DNA of 62,341 bases from Novosphingobium pentaromativorans US6-1 (GCF_000767465.1 NZ_CP009296.1:1-62341), one strand, 5' to 3'. Shown: positions 43,890 through 52,740, numbered from the stretch's first letter. Made by a program: numbers and translations. Notes: a model not told the origin generated them from the letters alone.

Positions 43890-45665
43890 ATGACCATCCA
43901 GACCATCCAACTGAACAAGCTGGCGCTTTCCGACCTCAACGTGCGGAAGGTGAAGCCCAAGGAAATCGAAGCCCTCGCCGCCGACATTCAGGCGCGGGGC
44001 GTGCTGCAAAACCTGATCGGCTATGATGAAGACGGCAAAATCAGGATTTGCGCCGGAGGGCGGCGCTATCGGGCCTTGAAGCTGTTGCAGAAGGCAAAGG
44101 CCATCCCCGGCACTTTCGAGGTTCCCGTTGAAATCCGCAGCAAGGACGAGGCGCTGGAAATCTCGCTTGCCGAGAACGCGCAGCGCGAGGACATGCACCC
44201 CGCCGATGCCATCGCAGCCTATCGGGCGATCATCGACAGCGGCAAGGACGTTGACGATGTTGCAGCATCGTTCGGCGTCTCCCCGGCCTATGTCCGCCGC
44301 GTGTTGAAGCTGGCGGCGCTGCACCCGACCATTCTCAAAGCCTTCCAGAAAGACGAAATCGGCATGGGCGCGGCGCAGGCTTTCGCGCTGACCGACGATC
44401 AGGACCGCCAGCTTGAGGTTTTCAAGCGCACCGGCGACAACGCCCACCAAATCCGCGCCATGCTCACCCAGGAGAAGGTTGCCGATACCGACAAGCATTT
44501 TCGCATTGTAGGCGAGGAAGCCTATTGCGCCGCAGGCGGCACCTTCACCACCGATCTTTTCGGAGAACGTCGCTATTGCGATGATGCGGGCCTTGTCATG
44601 GACCTTGTGCAAGATCGGCTCGACGCCATCGCCAAGGCGGCGCGCGAAGATGGCTGGCGCGATGCAGAAGGGCAGCTCTACCGGCCTGATTCCTACTGGA
44701 TGCGCGGCCATCTGGAACCCGCTGGCGAGCGCGATCCGACCGAGGAAGAAACCGCGCAGCTGGTCGAGATCGAGGCGGCAATCGCCAAGCGGGAAAGCGA
44801 GGTGGACGAGGACGATCACGACTATGACGACGAGTTGCGCGCCCTGACCCGCAAACAGGACGCTATCGTATCGGCTTGCCGCGTTTTCACCGCCGAGCAG
44901 AAGGCCGAGCACTCGCTTATCGTCTTCATCGGCCATGACGGTATCGAACAGGTCGCGCTCACCCGCACCGCCAAGGGCACCGCCGCCGATGGCCCCAAGC
45001 CTCCTCGCCCCGACTACTCGCAGAAAGTCATGGATCAGCTGGGCGGCATCCGCACGATGGCGGTTCGGGAAGCCCTTGCCAGCGACCCGGAGCTGGCGCT
45101 GGACGTGCTCTTAACGGGCCTCTTGGGGCAGGTTCGCGGCAACGCTTATTCGTGGCAACAAGCCGCCGAAATCACCGCCGAGAAGAACCGCTTCCATGTT
45201 GACGATGCGGTCATGGGCCATTCCACGATTGCCGACATTGACGAGATCGCAAGGGCCGATCTTGACCGCTTGGCCGAAACACCCACGCTGGACGACATGC
45301 GCCAGATGGACAGCGAAGCGAAATTGCGGCTGCTGGCCTACTGCGTTGCCTCGCAGATCACGAGCCTTTCGTTCCACAGCGACCGCGACCGCCAGCTGGC
45401 GCAGATCGTCGGAGCCGCGCAGATCAACATGGCCGACAAGTGGGAACCTAATCAGGTATTCTATGACCAGCTTAGCAAGGCCACGCTCTTGAAGCTGCTG
45501 GCCGAAGGTTGCGGCAACGACGCTGTAGAGAATTGCCAGACCATGAAGCGCTCTGACCTTGCCGTGACGGTCAACGAGCGCCTTGCGGGGCGGCGCATCC
45601 TGCCCCCCGCCCTTCGACCCTCTGCCTTGCCCGATGCCGCCGATAGCGAAAGCCAAGCGGCATGA
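43890..45665 (+). CDS. ParB-like nuclease-domain protein of the leading region
   Basis: A 591-aa protein with an N-terminal ParB/Srx domain (NVRKVKPKEIEALAADIQARGVLQNL, CAGGRRYRALK, LAENAQREDMHPADA) and a helix-turn-helix near 130 (DDVAASFGVSPAYVRRVLKLAAL). The long C-terminal part is unassigned. Such ParB homologues are typical of conjugative leading regions beside ardC and ssb and differ from the partition ParB at 1-1026. It probably acts in establishment rather than segregation. Confidence 0.88.
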   Translation: MTIQTIQLNKLALSDLNVRKVKPKEIEALAADIQARGVLQNLIGYDEDGKIRICAGGRRYRALKLLQKAKAIPGTFEVPVEIRSKDEALEISLAENAQREDMHPADAIAAYRAIIDSGKDVDDVAASFGVSPAYVRRVLKLAALHPTILKAFQKDEIGMGAAQAFALTDDQDRQLEVFKRTGDNAHQIRAMLTQEKVADTDKHFRIVGEEAYCAAGGTFTTDLFGERRYCDDAGLVMDLVQDRLDAIAKAAREDGWRDAEGQLYRPDSYWMRGHLEPAGERDPTEEETAQLVEIEAAIAKRESEVDEDDHDYDDELRALTRKQDAIVSACRVFTAEQKAEHSLIVFIGHDGIEQVALTRTAKGTAADGPKPPRPDYSQKVMDQLGGIRTMAVREALASDPELALDVLLTGLLGQVRGNAYSWQQAAEITAEKNRFHVDDAVMGHSTIADIDEIARADLDRLAETPTLDDMRQMDSEAKLRLLAYCVASQITSLSFHSDRDRQLAQIVGAAQINMADKWEPNQVFYDQLSKATLLKLLAEGCGNDAVENCQTMKRSDLAVTVNERLAGRRILPPALRPSALPDAADSESQAA

Positions 45666-45670
45666 CGGCA

Positions 45671-45701
45671 CGGGGAGCGCGCTTCACTCCCGCGCTCCCC
45701 G
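45671..45701 (+). terminator. Strong hairpin after ParB-like gene
   Basis: CGGGGAGCGCG and CGCGCTCCCCG form a perfect 11-bp stem with a 9-base loop five bases after the stop. There is no T-run, so it could be a weak terminator or an mRNA 3'-end stabiliser. Confidence 0.5.
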
Positions 45702-45714
45702 CAAACTTGGGGGC

Positions 45715-45730
45715 GGTGGCAGCTGCCACC
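45715..45730. promoter_or_regulatory. 16-bp palindrome (site family P)
   Basis: Exact GGTGGCAGCTGCCACC flanked by GC on both sides (GCGGTGGC..GCCACCGC), in the gap between the ParB-like gene and leader A2. Confidence 0.65.
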
Positions 45731-45820
45731 GCCCGGCCTTTGCGATTAGCGAATGCGCCTGTTGAGGAAGAAAATCCCGATGGGTGCGACGAACAGCACA
45801 AAATCATGCAAGCCGCCGCC

Positions 45821-46148
45821 AAAATGAGCGGCCAGGGCCGCGCGCTTAGTAGTCTGTCAGCTGCCACATAGGATCGAGCGGCCCAGGGCCGCGCTCCGTC
45901 AGTGGTGGCAGCTGCCACCGGGGGAACACCAAGGGCACCCGCCCTTTCGTTCCCGAAGCATAATCGACAGGACCGGGTTGCCCGACAAGTTCGGCCAGTT
46001 CCGGCGCGCTCGCGCGCGCCGGGGCCTCCCTAGTCGCGCCGCCCGCACCACTCCCATCGATTTTGCTCCCCCCTCCCCATCCCGCGCTTCGCCAGCGGGT
46101 CAGAGCCGCAGGCCGCAGGCAGCGGCTTCGCCTAAAGGAGTGAGGAAA
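45821..46148 (+). repeat. Leader repeat A, copy 2 (long form)
   Basis: The core 45876-46148 matches leader A1. Copies 2 and 3 share a further 55 bp on the left, beginning AAAATGAGCGGCCAGG, with one mismatch and a degenerate half palindrome (GTCAGCTGCCACAT). It ends at the ardC ATG with AAAGGAGTGAGG. A frame starting near 45978 runs through the leader into ardC without a stop. Confidence 0.92.
45904..45919. promoter_or_regulatory. 16-bp palindrome in leader A2 (site family P)
   Basis: Exact GGTGGCAGCTGCCACC, 229 bases before the ardC ATG; same position as in A1 and A3. Confidence 0.65.
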
Positions 46149-47021
46149 ATGGCTAAGGAAACGAACCGGATCGACATTTATCAGGCCGTCACCGACGACA
46201 TTCTTGCGATGCTCGAAGCGGGCACCAAGCCTTGGGTGAAGCCGTGGAGCGGTGGGCCGACCATTCCGCTCCGGCACAATGGGGTCGCCTATCGTGGGAT
46301 CAACGTCCTCAGCCTTTGGGCCAGCGCCATGCGTCAGGGCTTCGCCTCCCCCTATTGGCTGACCTTCAAACAGGCATTGGAGCTTGGCGGCAATGTCCGG
46401 AAGGGCAGCAAGGGGACCACCGTTGTCTATGCTAACAAGCTTGTCGTGAAGGACTCCGAGACGGACGACGAGCGCGCCATTCCGTTTCTGAAACGATACA
46501 CGGTTTTCAATGCCGATCAGGTCGAGGGACTGGACGGCAAATATCCCGCGCCCGCCCCGATCATTACCAATCCCGAAACCCGCGACGTTGAGCTTGAAGT
46601 GATGTTCTCTCGCATCGACGCAACCGTTCGCATCGGCGGATCGCAAGCCTATTACCACACCCGCGACGACTATATCCAAATGCCTGCTTTTGAAGCGTTC
46701 CATTCCGCCGACGACTACTATGCCACGCTTGCGCACGAGGCCGTGCATCATGCAGGGCATGAAAGCCGCCTCAACCGGAAAACCCTGATTTCAACGAGCC
46801 GCGCCGACTATGCGAGGGACGAGCTCGTAGCCGAGCTGGGCGCATCCTTCATCGGCGCGATTGTCGGTTTCAAGGTCGAGGAACGCGAAGACCATGCCGC
46901 GTATATCGAGCACTGGTTGACCGCGCTCCGCAACGACAAGCGCGCGATTTTCGAGGCTGCCCGTGAGGCTCAGAACGCCGCCGACTACCTGTTGGCGATG
47001 ATGACCGACCAAGCGGATTGA
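46149..47021 (+). CDS. ardC: ArdC-type anti-restriction protein
   Basis: A 290-aa protein. The N-terminal ssDNA-binding domain (IYQAVTDDILAMLEAGTKPWVKPW) and the C-terminal metallopeptidase-like domain with HEAVHH (H196, E197, H200) define ArdC. These proteins shield incoming plasmid DNA from restriction. The ATG follows the leader A ribosome site. Confidence 0.93.
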   Translation: MAKETNRIDIYQAVTDDILAMLEAGTKPWVKPWSGGPTIPLRHNGVAYRGINVLSLWASAMRQGFASPYWLTFKQALELGGNVRKGSKGTTVVYANKLVVKDSETDDERAIPFLKRYTVFNADQVEGLDGKYPAPAPIITNPETRDVELEVMFSRIDATVRIGGSQAYYHTRDDYIQMPAFEAFHSADDYYATLAHEAVHHAGHESRLNRKTLISTSRADYARDELVAELGASFIGAIVGFKVEEREDHAAYIEHWLTALRNDKRAIFEAAREAQNAADYLLAMMTDQAD

Positions 47022-47168
47022 ATGACCCGCCCTGCTAAATGCACGAGACGCCGCGCAAGCGCGGCGTCCCATTTCAGGAAAGTGAAATATGGGGGCTACT
47101 CAATGTGGTTTATATACAAATCCCGACATGTTAACTATGGGCGGGAGCAGGTCGTTTTTAGGTGCAAA

Positions 47169-47429
47169 ATGGAAAATATCATCGACACCTACAGGAATCG
47201 CATCAAGGCGATGGGGTATGAGCCGCGTCGGCAGGAAGAGATTCCTGACGTGATGGCAGCTTATTGCGAAGCAATCGCAAATTGCAAGATTGAAGGACTT
47301 GAATTGGTTTCGGATGACCACTCTTTTTGTTTGCTGTTGGTCGAAACCCAAATTCCCGTCGATGTGGCGATTGGTCTGGCGCAGGACTACAACCGTGATG
47401 TTCTGTCCCGCCAGAAACTCGCTGCATGA
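47169..47429 (+). CDS. VbhA-like antitoxin of Fic toxin
   Basis: An 86-aa protein directly before the Fic gene. NCKIEG (N38, E42, G43), then LELVSDDHSFCLLL and PVDVAIGLAQDYN, matches the layout of VbhA-type antitoxins, whose inhibitory helix carries S/TxxxE(G/N); here the first position is Asn. The Glu would block ATP gamma-phosphate placement in the Fic active site. AGGTG precedes the ATG; the frame stays open further upstream. Confidence 0.7.
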   Translation: MENIIDTYRNRIKAMGYEPRRQEEIPDVMAAYCEAIANCKIEGLELVSDDHSFCLLLVETQIPVDVAIGLAQDYNRDVLSRQKLAA

Positions 47430-47432
47430 CAG

Positions 47433-48713
47433 GTGAGCGACCCTTACACCTGGCGTAACAGCGACGTTCTTCGGAACAAGCTGGGAATCCGCGACGATAA
47501 TATCCTCAAGGAGCGAGAAGCTTTCTTCTCGGTTGTCCGACATGGCGAGCTGGTTGTGCAGCGCGCCGCGCCGGCGACGAACGCGCGCGAGTATCGCGAA
47601 CTGCACAATCATCTGTTTCAGGACGTATATGATTGGGCGGGGCGCTTTCGGACTGTGGACATAAGCAAACCCGGCAGCACTTTTGCCCGAGCGCACTTCA
47701 TTGCCCGCAGCATGGAGCACGAATTTAAGCAGCTGCCCGACCTCCAAACCCTCAAGTCGATGGATCGTGATCGCTTTGCGGATACCATGGGGCGGCATAT
47801 TTCCGAATTAAATGCCGTTCATCCGTTCCGTGAGGGCAATGGTCGCACCATGCGGCTGCACTTGCAGCTACATTCCCTTGCGGCCGAGAAATTCGTCTCG
47901 ATCCAGGCAATGGGGCCGAAGGACTGGATGGAGGCGAGCCGCGACAGCTTCCATACTGGAAATCACGCCTCCCTCGCCAAAGTCATCCGTGATGCCATGC
48001 CCCTCGAACAGAACCGCGTCGAGCCAGCGCGTGGGCCAGCGGGCATCGCGTTTCCACCCTCGATGGAATCTCTCATGCCAGTTGGCGAACGACGCGCAAT
48101 GAGTATCGAGCAGGCCAAGGATCAAATCAGCCGTTACCTACCTACTGCGCAAACCGTTGCGTCGCGGCAGCATGAGCAGCTTAATCGGATCGCGGAAACG
48201 TCCGCTGACATGCGCCAGCTGGCCGCGCGTTCAGCGCAGGAGCTTGCCTTTTTCCGCGATCCCAAAGGGCCGATGCACCACCTTCAGCTGATTGAGCAAC
48301 GCCGCTATCATCAGATCGAAGTCAATTGGTCCGAGGGTATGGACCCGCTGCAAAGAGTCCGCGCCATCAGCGCGGGCGCCGCAGATTTCCTTTCGAAAAT
48401 GACCGACCGCGACATTCAGGCCGCCGATCGCGCGCTACGTCTGCAAGTCATGCCTCCCGGCGTCAGTCAGGTTGATCTACGCCTTGCCGCGCAATTCGAG
48501 AAAAACTCGCCTGAGCAGAACCGCGCCGATGCCAGGTTCGCGCAATTCCAGCTCGCCATTGATAAGCGCGTCGCGACAGCTACCGAGCGCGGCGCATCGA
48601 AGGAACAGCTGGCGCAGATCGTCGAAAGCGCAAAGGCCCATGTCGCCGCAACATTGCGCGAAGGCAAATCACCGACGCCGACCGCCGAGAAATCAAAGGA
48701 CCGCGAGCGCTGA
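47433..48713 (+). CDS. Fic-domain AMPylase toxin
   Basis: A 426-aa protein from GTG at 47433, three bases after the antitoxin. The Fic motif HPFREGNGR is at 130-138 with catalytic H130, and the flap region lies near 70-85. Residues after 220 are helical, highly charged and unassigned, ending in a basic Ser/Thr/Lys tail. In VbhT a C-terminal BID domain directs export through a VirB system; whether this C-terminus is such a signal is open. Confidence 0.88.
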   Translation: MSDPYTWRNSDVLRNKLGIRDDNILKEREAFFSVVRHGELVVQRAAPATNAREYRELHNHLFQDVYDWAGRFRTVDISKPGSTFARAHFIARSMEHEFKQLPDLQTLKSMDRDRFADTMGRHISELNAVHPFREGNGRTMRLHLQLHSLAAEKFVSIQAMGPKDWMEASRDSFHTGNHASLAKVIRDAMPLEQNRVEPARGPAGIAFPPSMESLMPVGERRAMSIEQAKDQISRYLPTAQTVASRQHEQLNRIAETSADMRQLAARSAQELAFFRDPKGPMHHLQLIEQRRYHQIEVNWSEGMDPLQRVRAISAGAADFLSKMTDRDIQAADRALRLQVMPPGVSQVDLRLAAQFEKNSPEQNRADARFAQFQLAIDKRVATATERGASKEQLAQIVESAKAHVAATLREGKSPTPTAEKSKDRER

Positions 48714-49040
48714 AAATGAGCGGCCAGGGCCGCGCGCTTCGTAGTCTGTCAGCTGCCACATAGGATCGAGCGGCCCAGGGCCGCGCTCCGTCAGTGGTGG
48801 CAGCTGCCACCGGGGGAACACCAAGGGCACCCGCCCTTTCGTTCCCGAAGCATAATCGACAGGACCGGGTTGCCCGACAAGTTCGGCCAGTTCCGGCGCG
48901 CTCGCGCGCGCCGGGGCCTCCCTAGTCGCGCCGCCCGCACCACTCCCATCGATTTTGCTCCCCCCTCCCCATCCCGCGCTTCGCCAGCGGGTCAGAGCCG
49001 CAGGCCGCAGGCAGCGGCTTCGCCTAAAGGAGTGAGGAAA
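48714..49040 (+). repeat. Leader repeat A, copy 3 (long form)
   Basis: Same as copy 2, starting right after the fic stop and ending at the ATG of the DUF3768 gene. Again an open frame continues from about 48870 into the gene. Confidence 0.92.
48796..48811. promoter_or_regulatory. 16-bp palindrome in leader A3 (site family P)
   Basis: Exact GGTGGCAGCTGCCACC at the same relative position as in A1 and A2. Confidence 0.65.
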
Positions 49041-49334
49041 ATGGAAGCGACAACTGACCAGATCGCCACCGTTGCGGCGCTGAACGACATTGCGCGGCGA
49101 ACGATGGGCGTGACTTGTCGCACCGTGATTACGCAAGGCATCGCGGCGCTGGACGAGAATACGCAGTCCGACATTCTCAAGATGATCGAGGGCTTTGAGG
49201 ATTTCACACCCGACAACGATCCTCACGGCGAGCATGACGCCGGTTTCCTTTATCGCGATGTGATCGGCCAATGGCATACCCGCTGGACTGACGACAGCAC
49301 GCGCCCAGCCCTCTCGGTCATGTGGAAGTTCGAC
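49041..49334 (+). pseudogene. DUF3768 protein, 5' part, interrupted
   Basis: The first 98 codons (MEATTDQIATVAALNDIARR, then DFTPDNDPHGEHDAGFLY and VMWKFD) fit DUF3768. The frame then enters an IS110-family element. The missing end (YYDRDLEFGSAEP.. RVLTILLTSEY) is at 50826-50921. Precise excision would restore a product of about 130 aa. Confidence 0.85.
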
Positions 49335-49607
49335 TTGTATGAGGGTTATCCTGTCAAGGGCAATTCCTTCGGCGTTGTTGGCGATTTGGCGTGCAGGGTT
49401 CCAAGGTTCAGACATGCGCAATCCGCGCATAGACTTGTATCCGGTCGAGAGCTGAGCCTCTTACCACAATCCGTATTCACAACCTTGGATCGAGCAACGG
49501 TGGGCGCGGACCAAACTATTACTGGGCGTTTTTCAGGCGCCATCAATCTTCACGGTCACACGCTCAACCAATCCGCAGGGCTTATCGAGCCTGTTGCAAC
49601 TGAGGCA
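49335..49607 (-). ncRNA. Possible bridge RNA region of the IS110-family element
   Basis: A 273-base noncoding end downstream of the transposase. IS1111-group elements encode their guide (bridge) RNA here. I can see no ORF; the exact RNA limits and the target-binding loops need structure prediction. Confidence 0.35.
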
Positions 49608-50759
49608 TCAAGCCACGCGGAGCTCGGCGCCGTGCGGGACCAGACCGGTTTCCACAAAACGCCAAAGTGCAATCAACAATTTTCGTGCCAAGGCGACTAC
49701 GCCGACCTTGGCCGCACGCTTTCCTTTTCCTTTGAACCTTTCGCGATACCACAGCGTCAATTCACTGCTTGGCTGATAGCGAAGCCAGCCCCACGCAAGT
49801 TCGACCATCAGGCAGCGTGCTCCTCGGTTTCCGGCCTTGCTGATGCCTTGGTCGCGATCCACACTTCCACTGGAATACGGACTGGGTGCCAAGCCGAGAA
49901 ACGAGGCGAGGTGTCTTCGACTGGTAAACTGTCGGCAAAAAACCTCAGAGACCAACATGGTCGCGCCGTTCGCGCCGATGCCACGCAACTGCTCAAGCCG
50001 CGCAGCTTTGTCCGGGCATGGGAAGCTGGAATTTTCAGCAGAAAGCGCTTCGGCGCGGGCAGTTTCGATCTGTTTGACCTGCGTATTCAGCAATGCCAGG
50101 CGTTCAAAGCAGCGCGTGATCTGCTGTCGCAAGTTCGGAGGCAATGCGCGTCCGTCGCCGGTCCGCATGTTGTCCAACTGGGTAGCCCAGTCGCCACCTT
50201 TCAATGCTTGCACATGCGCTATCCCGTGAAGAGCCAGCAGCGCCCTGATGCGGGCAATAATCTTGGTCCTCTCGCGGATCAGGTCGCCCCTTTCCCGCAT
50301 AAGGCGTCTGGCATCCTCCTCTTCGGGGGTGGGTACGGTGACGATCCGACAGACGCTGTGATCCCCTGCGAGATAGGCTTTGAGAATGCCGATCATCGCT
50401 TCCGCGTCAATTCTGTCGGTCTTAGCCCGTTTGCCGCGCCGCGAAACCAGGAAACTGGCTGGGTCCAAGACATAGGTGTCAATGTTGCGAGCACGAAGCA
50501 GCCGAGCAAGCCAGAACCCGTCATAGCCGATCTCGAAGCAAAGCCGAATGGCAACGGGAGCGGCGCTCTTTGTGCCAGCACGATCCTCGAGTTTCCGCAG
50601 ATGCCTGCAAAGTGCTTCACCATCTCCCGCCGGAAGCGTCGACAGCGAAACTTTTGCAGTTCCCGGCGACAAAGATGCAACAAGCCAAGAACGCTTGCTG
50701 AGTTCAACGCTTACATAGATCGGCGCTGTGTCGGCGCTTTCGGCGAATACAGGAATCAT
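49608..50759 (-). CDS. IS110-family transposase
   Basis: A 383-aa DEDD recombinase. The N-terminal RuvC-like domain begins IYVSVELSKRSW and includes KTDRIDAEAM; the C-terminal Tnp20 domain has LEQLRGIGANGATML, FLGLAPSPYSSG and SKAGNRGARCLMVELAW with the catalytic Ser region. It appears intact. Confidence 0.93.
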   Translation of the reverse strand: MIPVFAESADTAPIYVSVELSKRSWLVASLSPGTAKVSLSTLPAGDGEALCRHLRKLEDRAGTKSAAPVAIRLCFEIGYDGFWLARLLRARNIDTYVLDPASFLVSRRGKRAKTDRIDAEAMIGILKAYLAGDHSVCRIVTVPTPEEEDARRLMRERGDLIRERTKIIARIRALLALHGIAHVQALKGGDWATQLDNMRTGDGRALPPNLRQQITRCFERLALLNTQVKQIETARAEALSAENSSFPCPDKAARLEQLRGIGANGATMLVSEVFCRQFTSRRHLASFLGLAPSPYSSGSVDRDQGISKAGNRGARCLMVELAWGWLRYQPSSELTLWYRERFKGKGKRAAKVGVVALARKLLIALWRFVETGLVPHGAELRVA

Positions 50760-50825
50760 GGCGGTCTCTCCGATGGTCGTGGATCAACGGTCTATCGGCC
50801 AGCGCAGGCCGGTATCCATAGGATC

Positions 50826-50921
50826 TATTACGACCGCGATCTTGAATTTGGCAGCGCCGAACCATGGAATCCCGATGCCACAACCCGCGTGCTCACCATT
50901 CTCCTAACCAGCGAATATTGA
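50826..50921 (+). pseudogene. DUF3768 protein, 3' part
   Basis: The last 31 codons, YYDRDLEFGSAEPWNPDATT then RVLTILLTSEY, are the characteristic C-terminus of DUF3768. They join in frame to codon 98 of 49041-49334. Confidence 0.82.
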
Positions 50922-50932
50922 GGGAGGCCACC

Positions 50933-51220
50933 ATGACCAAATCGCCCCCCGTGATCGAGCTTAGCTGGCGTGATGAGAATTACGGTTCCGTCTGCGCTGT
51001 CGCCGCCTTCCGCAACTATGCGGGCACACTGGATTGGAGCGACCGCACCCACCAGCGGTTTCGCGGATGCCTGAAACGCGCAGGCTTCGCCTTCCACGAT
51101 GGCCGGTGCAGCTACATCGCCACCAGCGGCACCCGCGAGGATCGGCAGCGCGCCCTTTGTGACGAGCTGGCCCGCGCAGGCTTCCAGATCGACAGCGGCG
51201 ACGTGAGGGCAGAGGCATGA
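50933..51220 (+). CDS. 95-aa hypothetical protein
   Basis: An unrecognised alpha/beta protein (VIELSWRDENYGSVCAVAAF, then CLKRAGFAFHDGRCSYIATSG). GGGAGG precedes the ATG. It lies 11 bases after the DUF3768 remnant and overlaps the next gene by four bases, so it is part of a chain of small genes under leader A3. Confidence 0.65.
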   Translation: MTKSPPVIELSWRDENYGSVCAVAAFRNYAGTLDWSDRTHQRFRGCLKRAGFAFHDGRCSYIATSGTREDRQRALCDELARAGFQIDSGDVRAEA

Positions 51221-51483
51221 ACCGCGAACGCCGCAAGCAGATCGCCGCCGCCCGCGTGCTGATCGACAAGGGCAAGGCCCTGTTGGATGAGGCGCGCGAC
51301 ATGCTCGAAACCGTCAAGGATGACGAGCAGGCCGCCCGCGAAAATCTGCCACCCAGTCTTGAGGACAGCGAACGCGCGCAGGCGATGGACGCCGCAGTTT
51401 CCGAACTGGAAAGCGCGATTTCAGCCCTTGAAGACTTCGACGCCGACGAGATCGGCACGCAACTCGACACCGCCAGCGAATAG
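51217..51483 (+). CDS. 88-aa coiled-coil hypothetical protein
   Basis: Highly charged and helical throughout (ALLDEARDMLETVKDDEQAA, ELESAISALEDFDADEIG), probably a coiled coil. Strongly acidic in its second half. ATGA overlap with the gene upstream. Confidence 0.65.
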   Translation: MNRERRKQIAAARVLIDKGKALLDEARDMLETVKDDEQAARENLPPSLEDSERAQAMDAAVSELESAISALEDFDADEIGTQLDTASE

Positions 51484-51495
51484 GAAGGATTGACC

Positions 51496-51705
51496 ATGCA
51501 ACCCATGCGCCACCTAGATCGAGACACGCGCCGCGCCCGCCTTCTGGCGGCGCGCACGCGCCCCGTCGGCGGCATCAACCGGCGCGGCATCTTCACCGGC
51601 CATTGGGACGGTGGCGATGTTGTGCGCCAGTTTCGCGGCGATAACGGATCGTGGATCGGCCTTGCCGCCTACAAGGCGAAGGAAGAGCCGGAGCCGCAGC
51701 CATGA
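51496..51705 (+). CDS. 69-aa hypothetical protein
   Basis: A small basic protein (MRHLDRDTRRARLLAARTR, then RGIFTGHWDGGDVVRQFRG). AGGAAGGATT lies before the ATG. Its stop overlaps the next start. Unrecognised. Confidence 0.6.
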   Translation: MQPMRHLDRDTRRARLLAARTRPVGGINRRGIFTGHWDGGDVVRQFRGDNGSWIGLAAYKAKEEPEPQP

Positions 51706-52235
51706 AAATCAGCAACACGGCGAGCGCCGTTCGCGTCACCCTCTCCCCCACCGAGATCAGCGATTTGCAATTTGTGATCGAGGCGGCCGAGCGCGCGGGG
51801 CATTATATGCCCGCGCGCGTCCTCAACATCATGGCGGCGCTGACGCGCAGCGCCGACGATGTTCGGATGAAACAGGCCATGAAGCGGGCGGAAAAAGATC
51901 GCGTGACGCGGATCGAGCAGGACCGACGCGCGCGCGAACGCCAATTCATGCTAGGCGACCGATACAGCGTCATGGCGAGCCGCGCCGACTACGCCGATGC
52001 GTCTTCTGATCCGGACGCGCGCCAATGGGTTGACCTGGTGTTTCATGAAATCATGCAGAGGCCGCTTCCCGATCAATACGAACTCCGGCGCGACGTGTGG
52101 CGTGTCCACGTTGTCCAACTGGACGGCGGCACGCTCGGCGCTGTTGTAGGCGGCGATTGCACTCAAACCGCCGACCCCGCCGAAATTACTTCCGTAGCGG
52201 AACAGCTGATCGCCCGCTTCGAGGCCAGAGCTTGA
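51702..52235 (+). CDS. 177-aa hypothetical protein
   Basis: Helical N-terminal half (VRVTLSPTEISDLQFVIEAAERAG, then a basic coiled-coil stretch), alpha/beta C-terminal half. Unrecognised; it closes the operon of four small genes after DUF3768. Confidence 0.62.
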   Translation: MKISNTASAVRVTLSPTEISDLQFVIEAAERAGHYMPARVLNIMAALTRSADDVRMKQAMKRAEKDRVTRIEQDRRARERQFMLGDRYSVMASRADYADASSDPDARQWVDLVFHEIMQRPLPDQYELRRDVWRVHVVQLDGGTLGAVVGGDCTQTADPAEITSVAEQLIARFEARA

Positions 52236-52247
52236 CGCGCGTGGAGC

Positions 52248-52263
52248 GGTGGCAGCTGCCACC
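52248..52263. promoter_or_regulatory. 16-bp palindrome (site family P)
   Basis: Exact GGTGGCAGCTGCCACC flanked by GAGC and GCTC (24-bp perfect palindrome in all), between convergent genes. Confidence 0.65.
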
Positions 52264-52276
52264 GCTCCAGAGAGAT

Positions 52277-52567
52277 CTAGAATCTGGCGATGAGAGGCAG
52301 CAGCGCCGCCGCTTGGCTTCCCAGGACCGGCACCCAATAATTCGCGGCGCGGTAATCAGGGCCGTGATCGACCGCCATCACCCCAAAGACATATCCGATC
52401 ATTGGCAGCGTCCACAGCAGACGCCCGCCCAGGTCCACGCCCATCAGCACCAGCGCAACGCCAAGCACAGCCCAAAGCGGAATCAGTCGTTCCATGATTT
52501 CGCGATGACGGATTATTCGCCATGCACTTTCCCGGTCATCGGCGCTAACCTGCGATACGAGGCCCAT
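52277..52567 (-). CDS. 96-aa membrane protein
   Basis: Two or three hydrophobic helices (LIPLWAVLGVALVLMGVDLGG, LLWTLPMIGYVFGVMAV, VLGSQAAALLPLIARF). The ATG at 52567 follows AAGGGGAAGC. It is one of few minus-strand genes in this island. Unrecognised. Confidence 0.58.
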   Translation of the reverse strand: MGLVSQVSADDRESAWRIIRHREIMERLIPLWAVLGVALVLMGVDLGGRLLWTLPMIGYVFGVMAVDHGPDYRAANYWVPVLGSQAAALLPLIARF

Positions 52568-52740
52568 AGCTTCCCCTTTTCATCAACGGTCGCCGGCGAT
52601 CATCCAACGGCTTCACGAAAATGTGAAGCGCGTTTCGCGCGCATTCTCGCCAATCCGTTGTATAGCCCCCATCGAGCGAGGGCGAGGGACTGTGACAGCG
52701 GCCCTTCGCAAATCCTCTCGCTCAAAGGAGGTGATGTGAT

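Larger units (their letters stand above)
49335..50825 (-). mobile_element. IS110-family (IS1111-like) element
   Basis: About 1.49 kb inserted in the DUF3768 gene; limits are set by rejoining the host reading frame (GAC then TATTAC) and could shift by a few bases. No terminal inverted repeats are evident, as usual in IS110. It has about 66 bases before and 273 bases after the transposase gene. The long downstream noncoding end is where IS1111-type elements encode their bridge RNA. Confidence 0.82.

Noticed and set aside
45978..46148. A 57-residue Arg-rich N-terminal extension of ArdC (also before DUF3768)
   Set aside because: The same peptide in leader A1 is out of frame with its gene, and a good ribosome site precedes the internal ATG. 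It is best read as noncoding leader.
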